A stretch of DNA of 64,000 bases from Rhodopseudomonas palustris HaA2 (lineage in GTDB: Bacteria > Pseudomonadota > Alphaproteobacteria > Rhizobiales > Xanthobacteraceae): NCBI RefSeq assembly GCF_000013365.1, contig NC_007778.1:124001-188000 (forward strand). Reading direction: 5' to 3'. How positions within the stretch are numbered: the stretch's first letter is position 1; the number at the start of each line of letters is the position of its first letter. Both the position numbers and the translations under genes were made by a program. Under the pieces are notes generated by a model that saw only the letters and a list, made by a program, of their open reading frames with translations, was not told where the DNA came from and made no database searches. Positions 1 through 8,638 of this stretch are shown here, piece after piece.

Positions 1-93
1 GGCCACTCTGTGAGCATTTGCCGCGAAAATGCGCGCCAGCTCCGTGCCGATGCCAGCCGATGCCCCCGTTATCAACGTCACGCGTTCAGTCAC
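1..93 (-). CDS. SDR-family oxidoreductase, N-terminal fragment (runs off window)
   Basis: Only the first 31 codons lie in the window; the gene continues past base 1. Reading on the minus strand from a GTG at 93, the product begins VTERVTLITGASAGIG and goes on to TELARIFAANAHRVA. This is the start of a classical short-chain dehydrogenase: beta-strand 1, then the TGxxxGIG dinucleotide-binding turn, then helix alpha-1. It should bind NAD(H) or NADP(H). The only nearby upstream ATG is followed at once by an in-frame stop, so GTG is preferred. Substrate cannot be inferred from this fragment. Confidence 0.8.
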   Translation of the reverse strand, partial: MTERVTLITGASAGIGTELARIFAANAHRVA

Positions 94-355
94 GATGAGA
101 GACTCATGAATTGAAAGACTTGAATCGAGAGGCCGGATGGCCCGCGGATCATCACTAGGCCTTATGCAAGATGCAAGCAGCGTGCAAGGCCATTGGCGGC
201 TCCGGTTCCGACCGCGCAACGGCCGCCGCCAAGCGCTTCATAAAACAGACGCATCCCAGTCACGCCGCAGCTGCCGCCGCGTGAGGTGTCCCGATCGGAC
301 ATGCGGTCGGCGGTCTCCGTTCGATGTCCCGCACCTCTCGCCAGAGCTTCGCAGG
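94..355. other. intergenic region, no gene seen
   Basis: This 262-base stretch separates two minus-strand genes. It should hold the promoter of the SDR gene and the end of the TerB-like transcript. I see no convincing reading frame, RNA gene or strong hairpin with a T-run. Confidence 0.4.
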
Positions 356-835
356 TTAGTTCGCGGGGTCGGTTTCCGATTGCTGTGCGGCGACCTGGCG
401 CTTGAGATTGATACGGTCGCGCGACGACACCGCGAGCAGGTCGGCCGCGCGCCACACCACGTTCTCCTCGAACTCGGTGACCTGGCCGTCGGCGAACACC
501 AGCTCCCACATCATCTCGATGATCCGCAGCCGGCCCTGCTCGTTGACCGAGCGCATGATGACGCTGGTGAAATTATACAGATCGACCGCCTCTCCCTCGA
601 CCAGCGTCGCCGAGGCGATCAGCCGGCTCGCGGTCGCCGCATCGAGCTCGAAGCGGGTCTCCAGCAGATCCTGCAATTTGCGGCGTTCGACCTCGGAGGG
701 ATCGCCGTCGAGCGAGATGACGTGAATCAGCAACGCCGTGGCGGCCAGCCGGTAGCCGCCGTCGTCGAGGGTGAGTTCGTCCGGCGCGGTCGGCGCGACG
801 ACGTCGGAAATGAATTGGCGCAGTTTATCCAGCAT
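356..835 (-). CDS. TerB-like (tellurite-resistance TerB family) protein
   Basis: The product is a 159-residue, mostly helical protein. I start it at the ATG at 835, giving MLDKLRQFISDVV, because GAGAG lies about ten bases upstream and the open upstream extension is Arg/Pro-rich and atypical. The core (DGGYRLAATALLIHVISLDG, then RFELDAATASRLI, then MWELVFADGQVTEFEENVVWRAADLL) matches the TerB/DjlA-like helical domain, including its acidic DG motifs, which are thought to bind metal. It is a stand-alone protein, not part of a ter operon, so a role in tellurite resistance should not be assumed. It is probably cytoplasmic and of unknown function. Confidence 0.75.
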   Translation of the reverse strand: MLDKLRQFISDVVAPTAPDELTLDDGGYRLAATALLIHVISLDGDPSEVERRKLQDLLETRFELDAATASRLIASATLVEGEAVDLYNFTSVIMRSVNEQGRLRIIEMMWELVFADGQVTEFEENVVWRAADLLAVSSRDRINLKRQVAAQQSETDPAN

Positions 836-957
836 CGGCGTTCGGACTCTCGCGAAGGGGGCGAACTCAGGCTCGCTTGATGAGGCGAAATCGTAACGTT
901 GGCAATCCGGCCGGGTTCCGGCGGGCTTCATGACGGTTCGGCAATGTCGCCAATGCG

Positions 958-2376
958 TTAAGGAATTTCATAGACCAGCACCTTGTCGGCAATGCCGCGC
1001 AGCGCGGCGTGCTTTTCGATCGGCGCGATCGCCTCGCGATCGAGCATCGCGGTGACCGCCGGCGTATCGATTACCGCCCCGGTGAGATGAATCGCCTGGG
1101 TGGTGGCGAGGCCGAGAACGCGCGCCGCGATGTTGACGGTCTGGCCGAAATAATCCTGCCGCTCGTTCAGCATCACCGCAAGGCACGGGCCTTCGTGAAT
1201 GCCGATCTTCACCACCAGATCCCGGGTGCCGCGTTCCTCGTTGAGCGCATCCATCGCCTCGCGCATCCGCAGCGCGGCGGCGAGCGCGTCCTCGGGGCGG
1301 TTGAAGGTCGCCATCACCGCGTCGCCGATGGTCTTCACCACCGCGCCCTTTTCGGCGGCGATGATCTCGAGCAGCGCGCGGAAATGCGCCCGCACCAGAT
1401 CGAACGCTTTGAGGTCGCCGACGCGCTGATACAGCGCCGTGGAGCCCTTGAGATCGGTGAACAGGAAGGTCAGCGAGGTGATCTTCAGCCGCTGGTCGGG
1501 ACTGAGGTTGTCGGCCTTGAAGACGTCGCGGAAGGTCTGATTGGTCAGCATCCGCTTCGCGGTGAGGATCGGCTTGCGCTTGCCGAGCAGCGTATGCAGC
1601 GCGTCTGCGGCGACCCAGACCGCGGGTATCACCCGCTTGTCCGCATGGTTGGTCAGCGACAGTTTCAGCGGCCCCGGCCGCAGCGACAATGTCGGCGTCA
1701 GCGGGTGCTGGCGCTCGAAGCTCAGCGCCAGCGATTGCACTTCGTCGGTCGGCTCCCCGGCGACGTCGATGAACTGCGCCGAATGCGTCACCGGCTCGAA
1801 GACGATGATGAACTCGCTCGGCAGAGCGATCGACAGCTCGGCGGTCTCGCCGGGCTGCAGCGCCGCGGCGCCCAGCGTGTCCTGATCGGACAGCCGCGCC
1901 AGCACATCCTCGTCGAGCTCGATGCCGGAGCTCCAGAACATCTGCCGGGTGTAGTCCCATAGCGGCAGGCTGTCGGGATCGTGCGCGCCGATCCGGCGGA
2001 TGCCCGGACTGACGGTGAAGGCGGCCTCGACCTGATCGTCGACCGACGCCTCATAGGCTTTCGCACACAGCGCGCAGGTGTATTCGTCGTGCCTCAGCGC
2101 CTTCAGCGACGGATGGCTGTCGAGCACGCCGCTGCAGCCCGGGCACAACACGTTCCAGCTCATGTCGAACAGACCGAGCTGGGCCGCATGCAGAAAGCCG
2201 GAGATCACCTTCTCCTCGTCGAGGCCGGTGCGCGTCGCGAATTCCAGCACGTTGATGCGGTTGAGCTCGCTGTCGGCGCCATCGGCGATCAGATGCGCGA
2301 TGGCGTCGACGACGGGGGCCTCGGTGGTCTGCCGCAGCACGGTGTAGAGAGGTCGAACGTCGGTCATGGCCTTCAT
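958..2376 (-). CDS. class III adenylate/guanylate cyclase with N-terminal zinc-ribbon sensor region
   Basis: The 472-residue product should convert ATP (or GTP) to the cyclic nucleotide. The C-terminal catalytic domain starts near residue 300 with FLFTDLKGST (metal-binding Asp). It continues with KTIGDAVMATF (second metal Asp) and VNIAAR, which supplies the Asn and Arg that stabilise the transition state. The N-terminal 290 residues have no membrane segment. They carry two CxxC pairs (C78/C81 and C101/C104), a likely zinc ribbon, inside a region resembling the domain (DUF5939) often found before cytosolic cyclases. Start is ATG 2376; ATG 2367 is an alternative. No partner gene is adjacent. 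Confidence 0.9.
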   Translation of the reverse strand: MKAMTDVRPLYTVLRQTTEAPVVDAIAHLIADGADSELNRINVLEFATRTGLDEEKVISGFLHAAQLGLFDMSWNVLCPGCSGVLDSHPSLKALRHDEYTCALCAKAYEASVDDQVEAAFTVSPGIRRIGAHDPDSLPLWDYTRQMFWSSGIELDEDVLARLSDQDTLGAAALQPGETAELSIALPSEFIIVFEPVTHSAQFIDVAGEPTDEVQSLALSFERQHPLTPTLSLRPGPLKLSLTNHADKRVIPAVWVAADALHTLLGKRKPILTAKRMLTNQTFRDVFKADNLSPDQRLKITSLTFLFTDLKGSTALYQRVGDLKAFDLVRAHFRALLEIIAAEKGAVVKTIGDAVMATFNRPEDALAAALRMREAMDALNEERGTRDLVVKIGIHEGPCLAVMLNERQDYFGQTVNIAARVLGLATTQAIHLTGAVIDTPAVTAMLDREAIAPIEKHAALRGIADKVLVYEIP

Positions 2377-2414
2377 TTAGGTCACGTCTCGATTTCAGCC
2401 AAATGAAGCCTTGA

Positions 2415-3803
2415 TCACCGGCGCGTGAGCCTGAACATCGGCGAGCGGTCCGGCTGGGTGGTGACGATGCCGATCGGCATCACCGGCGCGGCGTCGATCA
2501 GTTCGATCCGGAACGCGCCGACGACCCGGGCCAGCGCCAGCGTCGCCTCGACCAGCGCAAAATGCGCACCGATGCAGATCCGCGGGCCGACGCCGAACGG
2601 CAGATAGGCGAAGCGATCCGGCGGCGGCGCGCCCGGCAGGAAGCGCGACGGCATGAAGGCGGAGGGATTGTCCCACAGCTTCTCGTGCCGGTGCAGCAGC
2701 CACGGCGCGATCAGCAACACGTCGTGGCGGTGGATGGCGTGGCCGGCGACGGTGTCGGGGCCGGCGGCCTCGCGCGCGATCAGGAACGCCGGCGGATACA
2801 GCCGCAACGTTTCGTCGAGCACCGCGCGGGTGAAGGGCAGCCGGTCGAGCGCAGGCGTTTCGCCGCTGCCGGCGGCGCGGACTTCGTCCGCGAGGTCGTC
2901 CTGGGTGCGCGGATCGAGCGCCAGCAGATACAAAGCCCAAAACAACGCGGTCGCGGTGGTCTCGTGGCCGGCGAGAATCATCGTCGCGACCTGATCGCCG
3001 AGCTGATCATCGGAGAACGCCTCGCCGGTCTCGGGATCGCGCGCCGCGACCATCAGGTCGAACAGATCGCGCGGCGGCGCGCCTTCGCCCTTGCCGGCGG
3101 CGCGGCGGGCGGCGATCAGTTCGCCGACGAATTTGGTCCAGCGCCGGCGAAAGAACGCGCGGGAAATATCCTGCGGCGTCGGCCAACCGAGCGGCAGCAG
3201 CAGATCGAGAAATCGCGGGCTCGCGAGTCTGGTGCCGTACTCGATGACGAAATCACGCAGCGCCTTGCCGTGGCTGCCCATCTCGAACGAGAACATCGTC
3301 CGCCCGGCGATCTCCAGCGCCAGATGCTGCATCTTCTCGCGCAGGTCGACCGGCGCGCCGGCGCTGTCGCGCAGTTCGGCGACGGTCTCCTCGGTGGCCG
3401 AGATCATATGCGGCACCAGCGTGCCGACGGCGCGCGGCGTGAACGCCGGCGCCAGCGTGCGGCGCTGATGCTTCCAGACGCGGCCCTGCGCCAGCAGCAG
3501 GCCTTCGCCGAGCATCGGCTGCAGCACGCGGATGCCCGTCGCGGTGCGGGTGTAGTTCTCGTCGTTGTCGACCAGCACATGCCGGATCGCATCGGGCGTA
3601 TTGAGGATGTAGCTGGCGTGAGTGAAGAACCTGCCCTTGACGATGTCGTCCTGATAGGCTCGCGCGCCCCAGCTCGCGATCGCATTGCGGCGGATCGCCG
3701 CGAGCCGGCCGAGCGCCGAGATATTTTCCGGCGCGCGTGGCGGCGTCGGCGGCACCAGCGGCGCAGGACGATCAGCGACAGCGTAGACTTCGGCGATGCT
3801 CAC
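2415..3803 (-). CDS. cytochrome P450 monooxygenase
   Basis: The 462-residue soluble P450 has all signature elements: C-helix WKHQRR, I-helix AGHETTATALFW with the oxygen-activating Thr, K-helix ExxR in DETLRLYPP, and heme loop FGVGPRICIGAHFA with the thiolate ligand at C410. The ExxR and heme-loop style resemble the CYP4/CYP102-like bacterial families that oxidise fatty acids or hydrocarbons, but substrate is not determined by sequence. The start is GTG at 3803, supported by GAGGAGAG just upstream. No ferredoxin or reductase gene lies nearby, so electrons must come from partners encoded elsewhere. The gene stands alone between the cyclase and a hydrolase on the same strand. Confidence 0.93.
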   Translation of the reverse strand: MSIAEVYAVADRPAPLVPPTPPRAPENISALGRLAAIRRNAIASWGARAYQDDIVKGRFFTHASYILNTPDAIRHVLVDNDENYTRTATGIRVLQPMLGEGLLLAQGRVWKHQRRTLAPAFTPRAVGTLVPHMISATEETVAELRDSAGAPVDLREKMQHLALEIAGRTMFSFEMGSHGKALRDFVIEYGTRLASPRFLDLLLPLGWPTPQDISRAFFRRRWTKFVGELIAARRAAGKGEGAPPRDLFDLMVAARDPETGEAFSDDQLGDQVATMILAGHETTATALFWALYLLALDPRTQDDLADEVRAAGSGETPALDRLPFTRAVLDETLRLYPPAFLIAREAAGPDTVAGHAIHRHDVLLIAPWLLHRHEKLWDNPSAFMPSRFLPGAPPPDRFAYLPFGVGPRICIGAHFALVEATLALARVVGAFRIELIDAAPVMPIGIVTTQPDRSPMFRLTRR

Positions 3804-3872
3804 AGGGCTCTCCTCGTCTCGGTTTCCTCACCTCTCAAGCTAGGAAGCAAACCGGGCGCCGGGAAGGCCTGC

Positions 3873-5246
3873 CTAAGAGGTCAGTTCCGCCACGATGACG
3901 CGGTTCTCCGCCAGCGGCCACGCCCGCGCCACGATGCGTTCCTCGTTGAAATGGCCAGCCACCGCGCGTCCGACCTCGGACGCCGGCAGCTTCGCCGTGG
4001 TCAGCGCATCGGTCGGCACGCCCGGCTTGACGTCGGCTGGCTGTTGGCCGTCGAGCAGCACGATGTCGCGCGGCAGGCCGAAATAGCCGCGCGGCCTCGA
4101 CAGCATCACCACCGCGCCGGTCTCGGCCTCCGGCTTGGCGGCGGGCCGCGCCGCGCGCAGATGCACGACATCGGAGGAGCGCGGAAACGGCGAGCGATAG
4201 ATATGGGTGATCATCTCGCCGGGCTGGCTGAGCACGAATTCCAGCGGCCAGGGCGGCTGCGTATCGACGGGGCCCCAGCGGCCGTCGGGGCCGGTCTTGC
4301 CGCTGTACAGCGCCGCGCCGATGCGCTCGCCGCTATCGGGCGCGACGCGAAACACTTCGACGCCGGCGCCCGCAACCGGGCGATTGGTCGGCACGCCGCC
4401 CGGCGTAGCGGTGACCAGCCCGCTGAGCTGCACCGTCCGTTCCGGCGCGATCGCGATCAGATCCGGCTCGCGGCCGGCGATGAATTTGTAGATCTCGCGG
4501 AAGGCGCGCGGATGAAAAGCGACTTCGCGATGGTCGAGCGCGCTGAGCGCCAGATTGGTCGCGCCACGCAGTTCGGGACCTTCGGCCGTCACGCCGGTCG
4601 GCGTGCCCGGCTTGCCGAGGAAGCGGCCGTCGGCCTGCGCGTATTTGTCCAGACCGTCGCTGCGCAGCGTCAGGAACGCCACGCCCGGCGTCACTTCCGA
4701 CTCGCCCTCGTTGAGTCCACGCAGGAACGGCCCCTTGCCGTTGAACTCGTTGCCGAGGCCCGCATCCCAGGCATAGACGCCGTGATTGGGCGTGCCGCAC
4801 AGCACCGCGTGCGAGACATCGGCGGCGCCGCCGACCTTGATGTAGTTGCGCACCGCGTTGCCGCCACGCGAACTCGCCACCAGGGCGACCTTGGCGGCGC
4901 CGGTGCGACGCTTCAGCTCGGCGATCGCGACGCCGAGCTCGCGGCGTTGGTCCTCGGTCGAGGACCGGTCGGGCTGCGCCACGCCGTCGTCGGTGCGCGC
5001 CAGCGGATCGGTGAAGTTCAGTGCCGCCAGCCGTAGCCTTGCGATGCCGTTGGATTCCATCCGCCAGATCTGCGTGATCCACAGCGCCGCATGATCGCCA
5101 TTGCCGTGCACGAACAGGATCGGCGGAACCGGGGTCTCGGGCGACGCGGCGACCGGCCCCTGCGCAAAGGCGCGCAAACTCGGCCCGCCGAACACCAAGG
5201 GCAGCGCCCCGAGTCCCTTCAAGATGCTGCGCCTGGAGCTGTGCAC
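3873..5246 (-). CDS. Tat-exported alpha/beta hydrolase (lipase/esterase-like)
   Basis: The 457-residue protein starts at GTG 5246 with GGGAG upstream. Its N-terminus, SSRRSILKGLGALPLVFGG, is a twin-arginine signal, so it is probably exported folded to the periplasm. The mature part opens with FVHGNGDHAALW (oxyanion-hole HG) and contains VASSRGGNAV, the nucleophile elbow with Ser in an SxSxG-like context, then GTPNHG typical of lipases. The C-terminal half, from about residue 265, looks like a beta-sandwich extension (VTATPGGVPTNRPVAGAGVEVF) rather than hydrolase core. An extracellular lipase, esterase or polyester depolymerase is possible; substrate is unknown. It is divergent from the MFS gene across about 160 bases. 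Confidence 0.8.
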   Translation of the reverse strand: MHSSRRSILKGLGALPLVFGGPSLRAFAQGPVAASPETPVPPILFVHGNGDHAALWITQIWRMESNGIARLRLAALNFTDPLARTDDGVAQPDRSSTEDQRRELGVAIAELKRRTGAAKVALVASSRGGNAVRNYIKVGGAADVSHAVLCGTPNHGVYAWDAGLGNEFNGKGPFLRGLNEGESEVTPGVAFLTLRSDGLDKYAQADGRFLGKPGTPTGVTAEGPELRGATNLALSALDHREVAFHPRAFREIYKFIAGREPDLIAIAPERTVQLSGLVTATPGGVPTNRPVAGAGVEVFRVAPDSGERIGAALYSGKTGPDGRWGPVDTQPPWPLEFVLSQPGEMITHIYRSPFPRSSDVVHLRAARPAAKPEAETGAVVMLSRPRGYFGLPRDIVLLDGQQPADVKPGVPTDALTTAKLPASEVGRAVAGHFNEERIVARAWPLAENRVIVAELTS

Positions 5247-5404
5247 GTTGGTTTCTCCCTGATTTTTTCAAACCCTAGCAGGCGCTTGGGCCCGTTCAAG
5301 GGGCGGTTGGCACTGGACAGGCCCGGAGGTTCGCAGGCATCACTGCAATCAAGCGCCGGGAATCGGCGCAAGCGGCGAGGATAGCGTCGAATGGAACGGC
5401 TTTG

Positions 5405-7093
5405 ATGACGGGCAGGCCGAAGCGTGGCGCATTTTCCGCCGGCGGCGTCGCGGCGCCGCTGCGCTATGCGCTGTTCCGGCGGATCTGGCTGGCCAGCCTG
5501 CTGTCCAATCTCGGCCTGATGATCAACGGCGTCGGCGCCGCCTGGGCGATGACCCAGATGACGTCCTCGGCCGACAAGGTGGCCTTGGTGCAGACCGCCC
5601 TGATGCTGCCGATCATGCTGGTGGCGATGCCGGCCGGCGCGATCGCCGACATGTATGACCGCCGGCTGGTCGGGCTGGCGTCGCTGACGCTCGGCCTCGG
5701 CGGCGCCACGGCGCTCGCGGTGCTGGCGCATCTCGGCCTGGTGACGCCGGAGATCCTGCTCGCCTTCTGCTTCGTGATCGGCACCGGCATGGCGCTGTTC
5801 GGCCCCGCCTGGCAGGCCTCGGTCAGCGAGCAGGTGCCGGGCGAGGCGTTGCCGGCCGCGGTGGCGCTGAACGGTATCAGCTACAACATCGCCCGCAGCT
5901 TCGGCCCCGCGGTCGGCGGCATCGTGGTGGCAAGCGCCGGCGCGGTCGCGGCATTCGCGGCGAATGCGGTGCTGTATCTGCCGCTGCTGGCGGTGCTGTT
6001 GCTGTGGCGGCGGGTCAGCGAGCCGCCGCGGTTGCCGCCGGAGCGGCTCAACCGCGCGATCGTGACCGGCGTGCGCTACATCGCCAACTCGCCGTCGATC
6101 CGGATCGTGCTGGCGCGAACGCTGATCACCGGCATCGCCGGCTCGTCGGTGCTGGCGCTGATGCCGCTGGTGGCGCGCGACCTGCTGAAGAGCGGCGCCG
6201 AGACCTACGGCATCCTGCTCGGCGCGTTCGGGGTCGGCGCGGTGATCGGCGCGCTCTATGTCGGGATGGTGCGCGAGCGGATGAGCAGCGAGGCCGCGAT
6301 CCGCAGCTGCGCGCTGATCATGGGCGTGGCGATGGCGGCGGTGGCGATGAGCCGCTGGTCGATACTCACCGCCGCGGCGCTGGTGATTGCGGGCGCGGTG
6401 TGGATGCTGGCGATCGCGCTGTTCAACATCGGCGTGCAGCTGTCGGCGCCGCGCTGGGTCGCCGGCCGCTCGCTGGCGGCGTTCCAGGCCTCGATCGCCG
6501 GCGGCATCGCGATCGGGAGCTGGGGCTGGGGCCACGTCGCCGATCTCTCGGGCGTCGCGCCGTCGATGCTGATCTCGGCGGGCGCCATGGTCGTCTCGCC
6601 GCTGCTCGGGCTGTGGCTGCGGATGCCGGCGGTCGGTACCCAGATCGAGGACGCCGACCTCCTGGCCGACCCGGAAGTGCGGCTGGCGCTGACGCCGCGC
6701 AGCGGACCGCTGGTGGTCGAGATCGAGTACCGCGTCGATCCCGACGACGCCCGCGCGTTTCACGGGGTGATGCAGCAGGTGCAGCTCAGCCGCCAGCGCA
6801 ACGGCGCCTATGGCTGGTCGATCGCCCGCGACATCGCCGATCCGGAATTGTGGACCGAGCGCTATCACTGCCCGACCTGGCTCGACTACTTGCGGCAGCG
6901 CAACCGCTCGACCCAGGACGATCGCAATCTGCATCAGCGCGCGATGGCGTTCCACCGCGGCGCAGACCCGATCCGGGTCCGCCGGATGCTGGAGCGGCCG
7001 TTCGGATCGGTGCGCTGGAAGGACGATTCGCCCGATCGCGCCACCGGCACCGAAGTGCTGCCGGTCGCCGGCGTCAGCGGCGGCTCGACCTGA
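5405..7093 (+). CDS. MFS transporter, EntS-like (MFS_3) with C-terminal soluble domain
   Basis: The 562-residue inner-membrane protein has about twelve hydrophobic segments in residues 20-410. Motif-A-like sequence DMYDRRLVG follows TM2, as in the EntS/MFS_3 exporters of siderophores or small molecules. The last 140 residues form a soluble domain (EIEYRVDPDDARAF, then ERYHCPTWLDYLRQRNRST) that recurs as a fusion in this transporter family and resembles a dimeric alpha/beta-barrel fold. The start is the ATG at 5405, directly after an in-frame TTG that is less likely. Substrate is unknown; no siderophore genes are next to it. Confidence 0.85.
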   Translation: MTGRPKRGAFSAGGVAAPLRYALFRRIWLASLLSNLGLMINGVGAAWAMTQMTSSADKVALVQTALMLPIMLVAMPAGAIADMYDRRLVGLASLTLGLGGATALAVLAHLGLVTPEILLAFCFVIGTGMALFGPAWQASVSEQVPGEALPAAVALNGISYNIARSFGPAVGGIVVASAGAVAAFAANAVLYLPLLAVLLLWRRVSEPPRLPPERLNRAIVTGVRYIANSPSIRIVLARTLITGIAGSSVLALMPLVARDLLKSGAETYGILLGAFGVGAVIGALYVGMVRERMSSEAAIRSCALIMGVAMAAVAMSRWSILTAAALVIAGAVWMLAIALFNIGVQLSAPRWVAGRSLAAFQASIAGGIAIGSWGWGHVADLSGVAPSMLISAGAMVVSPLLGLWLRMPAVGTQIEDADLLADPEVRLALTPRSGPLVVEIEYRVDPDDARAFHGVMQQVQLSRQRNGAYGWSIARDIADPELWTERYHCPTWLDYLRQRNRSTQDDRNLHQRAMAFHRGADPIRVRRMLERPFGSVRWKDDSPDRATGTEVLPVAGVSGGST

Positions 7094-7144
7094 AGGACGC
7101 CGCGACCGACACGCGGCTACTCGCCCGCGGCTACTGGCCCGCGA

Positions 7145-7363
7145 CTATTGGCCGTTGTCGGTCAGCACCTTGGCGCAGGTCTTGCTGAGCCGCGCGCGGT
7201 TCTTCTGCAGGCAGGCGAGGATCACGCCGTCGCCCTGGTCCATCACCGCGCGACAGAACCGCGAGACGTCGCGGCCGCAGCCGGGGTCGGGGCGGCCGGA
7301 CTGAGCCTGCGCCGCGGACACCAGCAGCAAGAGCGAAGCGACCGTAACAACCGATTTCAACAT
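7145..7363 (-). CDS. small secreted cysteine-containing protein
   Basis: The product is 72 residues if started at ATG 7363 (MLKSVVTVASLLLLVSAAQA, a clear Sec signal with cleavage after AQA). An ATG three codons upstream (7372) is an alternative. The mature 52 residues contain four cysteines (C29, C37, C51, C63) spaced as C-x7-C-x13-C-x11-C with FCRAV, ACLQKNRARLS and TCAKVL. This resembles the Cys-rich repeat (Cys_rich_FGFR) seen in small periplasmic proteins of rhizobia. Two disulfides are likely. Function is unknown. Confidence 0.7.
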   Translation of the reverse strand: MLKSVVTVASLLLLVSAAQAQSGRPDPGCGRDVSRFCRAVMDQGDGVILACLQKNRARLSKTCAKVLTDNGQ

Positions 7364-7446
7364 GGCGGCCATCCAAATGCGTGAACGACTTGCACGAAGC
7401 ATGCGGCAAGTCGGGCGCGGCTGGTTTAGTTCCCACCGCGCCGCCG

Positions 7447-7474
7447 GGCAAGCGAATTGGGGCAAGCGAATTGG
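7447..7474. repeat. perfect 14-bp tandem duplication
   Basis: The 14-mer GGCAAGCGAATTGG occurs twice in direct contact (7447-7460 and 7461-7474) just downstream of the phasin stop codon. It is probably a replication-slippage product in an untranslated spacer. Confidence 0.85.
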
Positions 7475-7494
7475 CGGCGCCGGGCCGGGACGAA

Positions 7495-7836
7495 CTAACC
7501 GTCGCGGGGAACGATCACCGTCGGCTTGGTCATCTCGACCACGTCCTTGGCCTGATCGGTCAGCACCCGGAACTGGGTCTGCAGAAACTCGGTCTGGATC
7601 CGGACGACGTCCTGGAAATCCTTGGCGTGCAGCAATTGCTGCGAAAAATCGAAGGTCGCCTGGATGTTCTTTTCGACATAGTCCTTGAGCGTGTTGGCCT
7701 GACTGCTCGCCCCGACCGGCGACACCGACATGCTCTTTTCGATGAACTGCAGATAGTTGTTCATCGCGCCGCGCGCCTGATCGAGGTTCTTCGACATCAT
7801 GTTCAGGATGACGTCGGATGAGTTCTTGTCTGCCAT
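7495..7836 (-). CDS. phasin family protein
   Basis: The 113-residue protein starts at ATG 7836, with GAGGAG six bases upstream. It is amphipathic and all-helical: SDVILNMMSKNLDQARGAMNNYLQFIEKSM, then YVEKNIQATFDFSQQLLHAKDFQDVVRIQTEFLQ, then QFRVLTDQAKDVVEMTKP. The KDFQDVVRIQTEFLQxQ block is the hallmark of phasin_2 proteins, which coat polyhydroxyalkanoate granules and control their size. No PHA synthase or depolymerase gene is adjacent. The 130-base spacer downstream contains the 14-bp tandem repeat. Confidence 0.88.
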   Translation of the reverse strand: MADKNSSDVILNMMSKNLDQARGAMNNYLQFIEKSMSVSPVGASSQANTLKDYVEKNIQATFDFSQQLLHAKDFQDVVRIQTEFLQTQFRVLTDQAKDVVEMTKPTVIVPRDG

Positions 7837-8153
7837 CGCAATCTCCTCGGGCCGCAAACGTCGTTGCTATCGTATCGCTCTATTGATCTACAAATCGTTC
7901 GCGCCGTCCAGTGCCGGCGGAGACCGTTTGAAAAATGGCCGGCCGGCAACAGGCGGACGCGCGCGACGAATCGCGCGCGCACGACGTCCTCCTCGAGCAA
8001 GCCACGAGCCGCGATCGGGTCGAGCCATGCGCCCGTGACACCATCCTGCGACGGCTCGCCGGTGCAGGCGAGCCTCGGGACGACATCCGCATCGTTCGTT
8101 GCAGCGCGTGAACCCGGCCGGACGATCGCTTGCGCGGACCGTCGCGCCCGGCG
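7837..8153. other. intergenic region of 317 bases, no gene seen
   Basis: This stretch lies between the phasin start and the end of the next minus-strand gene. The first 60 bases are relatively AT-rich (tatcgtatcgctctattgat) and probably hold the phasin promoter. The open frames in the rest are Arg-rich and have no ribosome-binding site or family likeness. Confidence 0.4.
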
Positions 8154-8558
8154 TCAGTTGAACCGCGCCCGATCGAGCTGATCGGTGCTCTTCTGCGCGC
8201 GATAGATCTCGGTGACGTACCAGGCCAGCACGACCAGCGTCGCGATCCGCACCACCGACACCGGCAGCATCAGGCTGAAGGCGACGATCAGCAGCGCCAC
8301 CGCGGCCGCCTTCACCACTTTCACGCGATCGCCGAAGATCGGATAGAACCAGACCTTGTTCTCTTCGGCCCAGAACGGCGGCTTGACGCGGTTGAGGCCG
8401 TAGCGCGCCCAGGTGTCCTTGAAGCCGAGCTCATAGGCCCAGACCAGATACAGCGTGACCCAGAACGACAAGAAAGCGACGACGACGGACATCGGTCCGG
8501 CAGCGAAGCCGACGACGATCAGCACCGCAACGGCGAGTGCGACGAACCAGTTTTGCAT
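8154..8558 (-). CDS. small conserved-type membrane protein, function unknown
   Basis: The product has 134 residues from ATG 8558 (MQNWFVALAVAVLIVVGFAAG). There are about four hydrophobic helices in two pairs: residues 4-45 and 80-120. Between them lies a conserved-looking amphipathic loop (FKDTWARYGLNRVKPPFWAEENKVWFYPIFGDRVK). I do not recognise a family. The next gene on the same strand, a small secreted protein, ends about 80 bases upstream. The longer open frame reaching to 8816 overlaps that gene and is not believable as coding. Confidence 0.65.
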   Translation of the reverse strand: MQNWFVALAVAVLIVVGFAAGPMSVVVAFLSFWVTLYLVWAYELGFKDTWARYGLNRVKPPFWAEENKVWFYPIFGDRVKVVKAAAVALLIVAFSLMLPVSVVRIATLVVLAWYVTEIYRAQKSTDQLDRARFN

Positions 8559-8638
8559 CGGTTTGACCCTTGATACTGCAGAGGGCTCCGCGTCGGACGC
8601 CCGACCGCGCAGCCCTCTTTGAGAAGTGCCGGCGGCGC

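Noticed and set aside
2562-5036. 824-codon open frame on the plus strand opposite the P450 and Tat hydrolase genes
   Set aside because: It is the antisense shadow of two well-supported genes, Arg/Gly/His-rich, with no recognisable family; long shadows are normal at this GC content.
5219-6955. 578-codon open frame opposite the MFS gene
   Set aside because: Antisense shadow with repetitive Arg/His/Asp composition.
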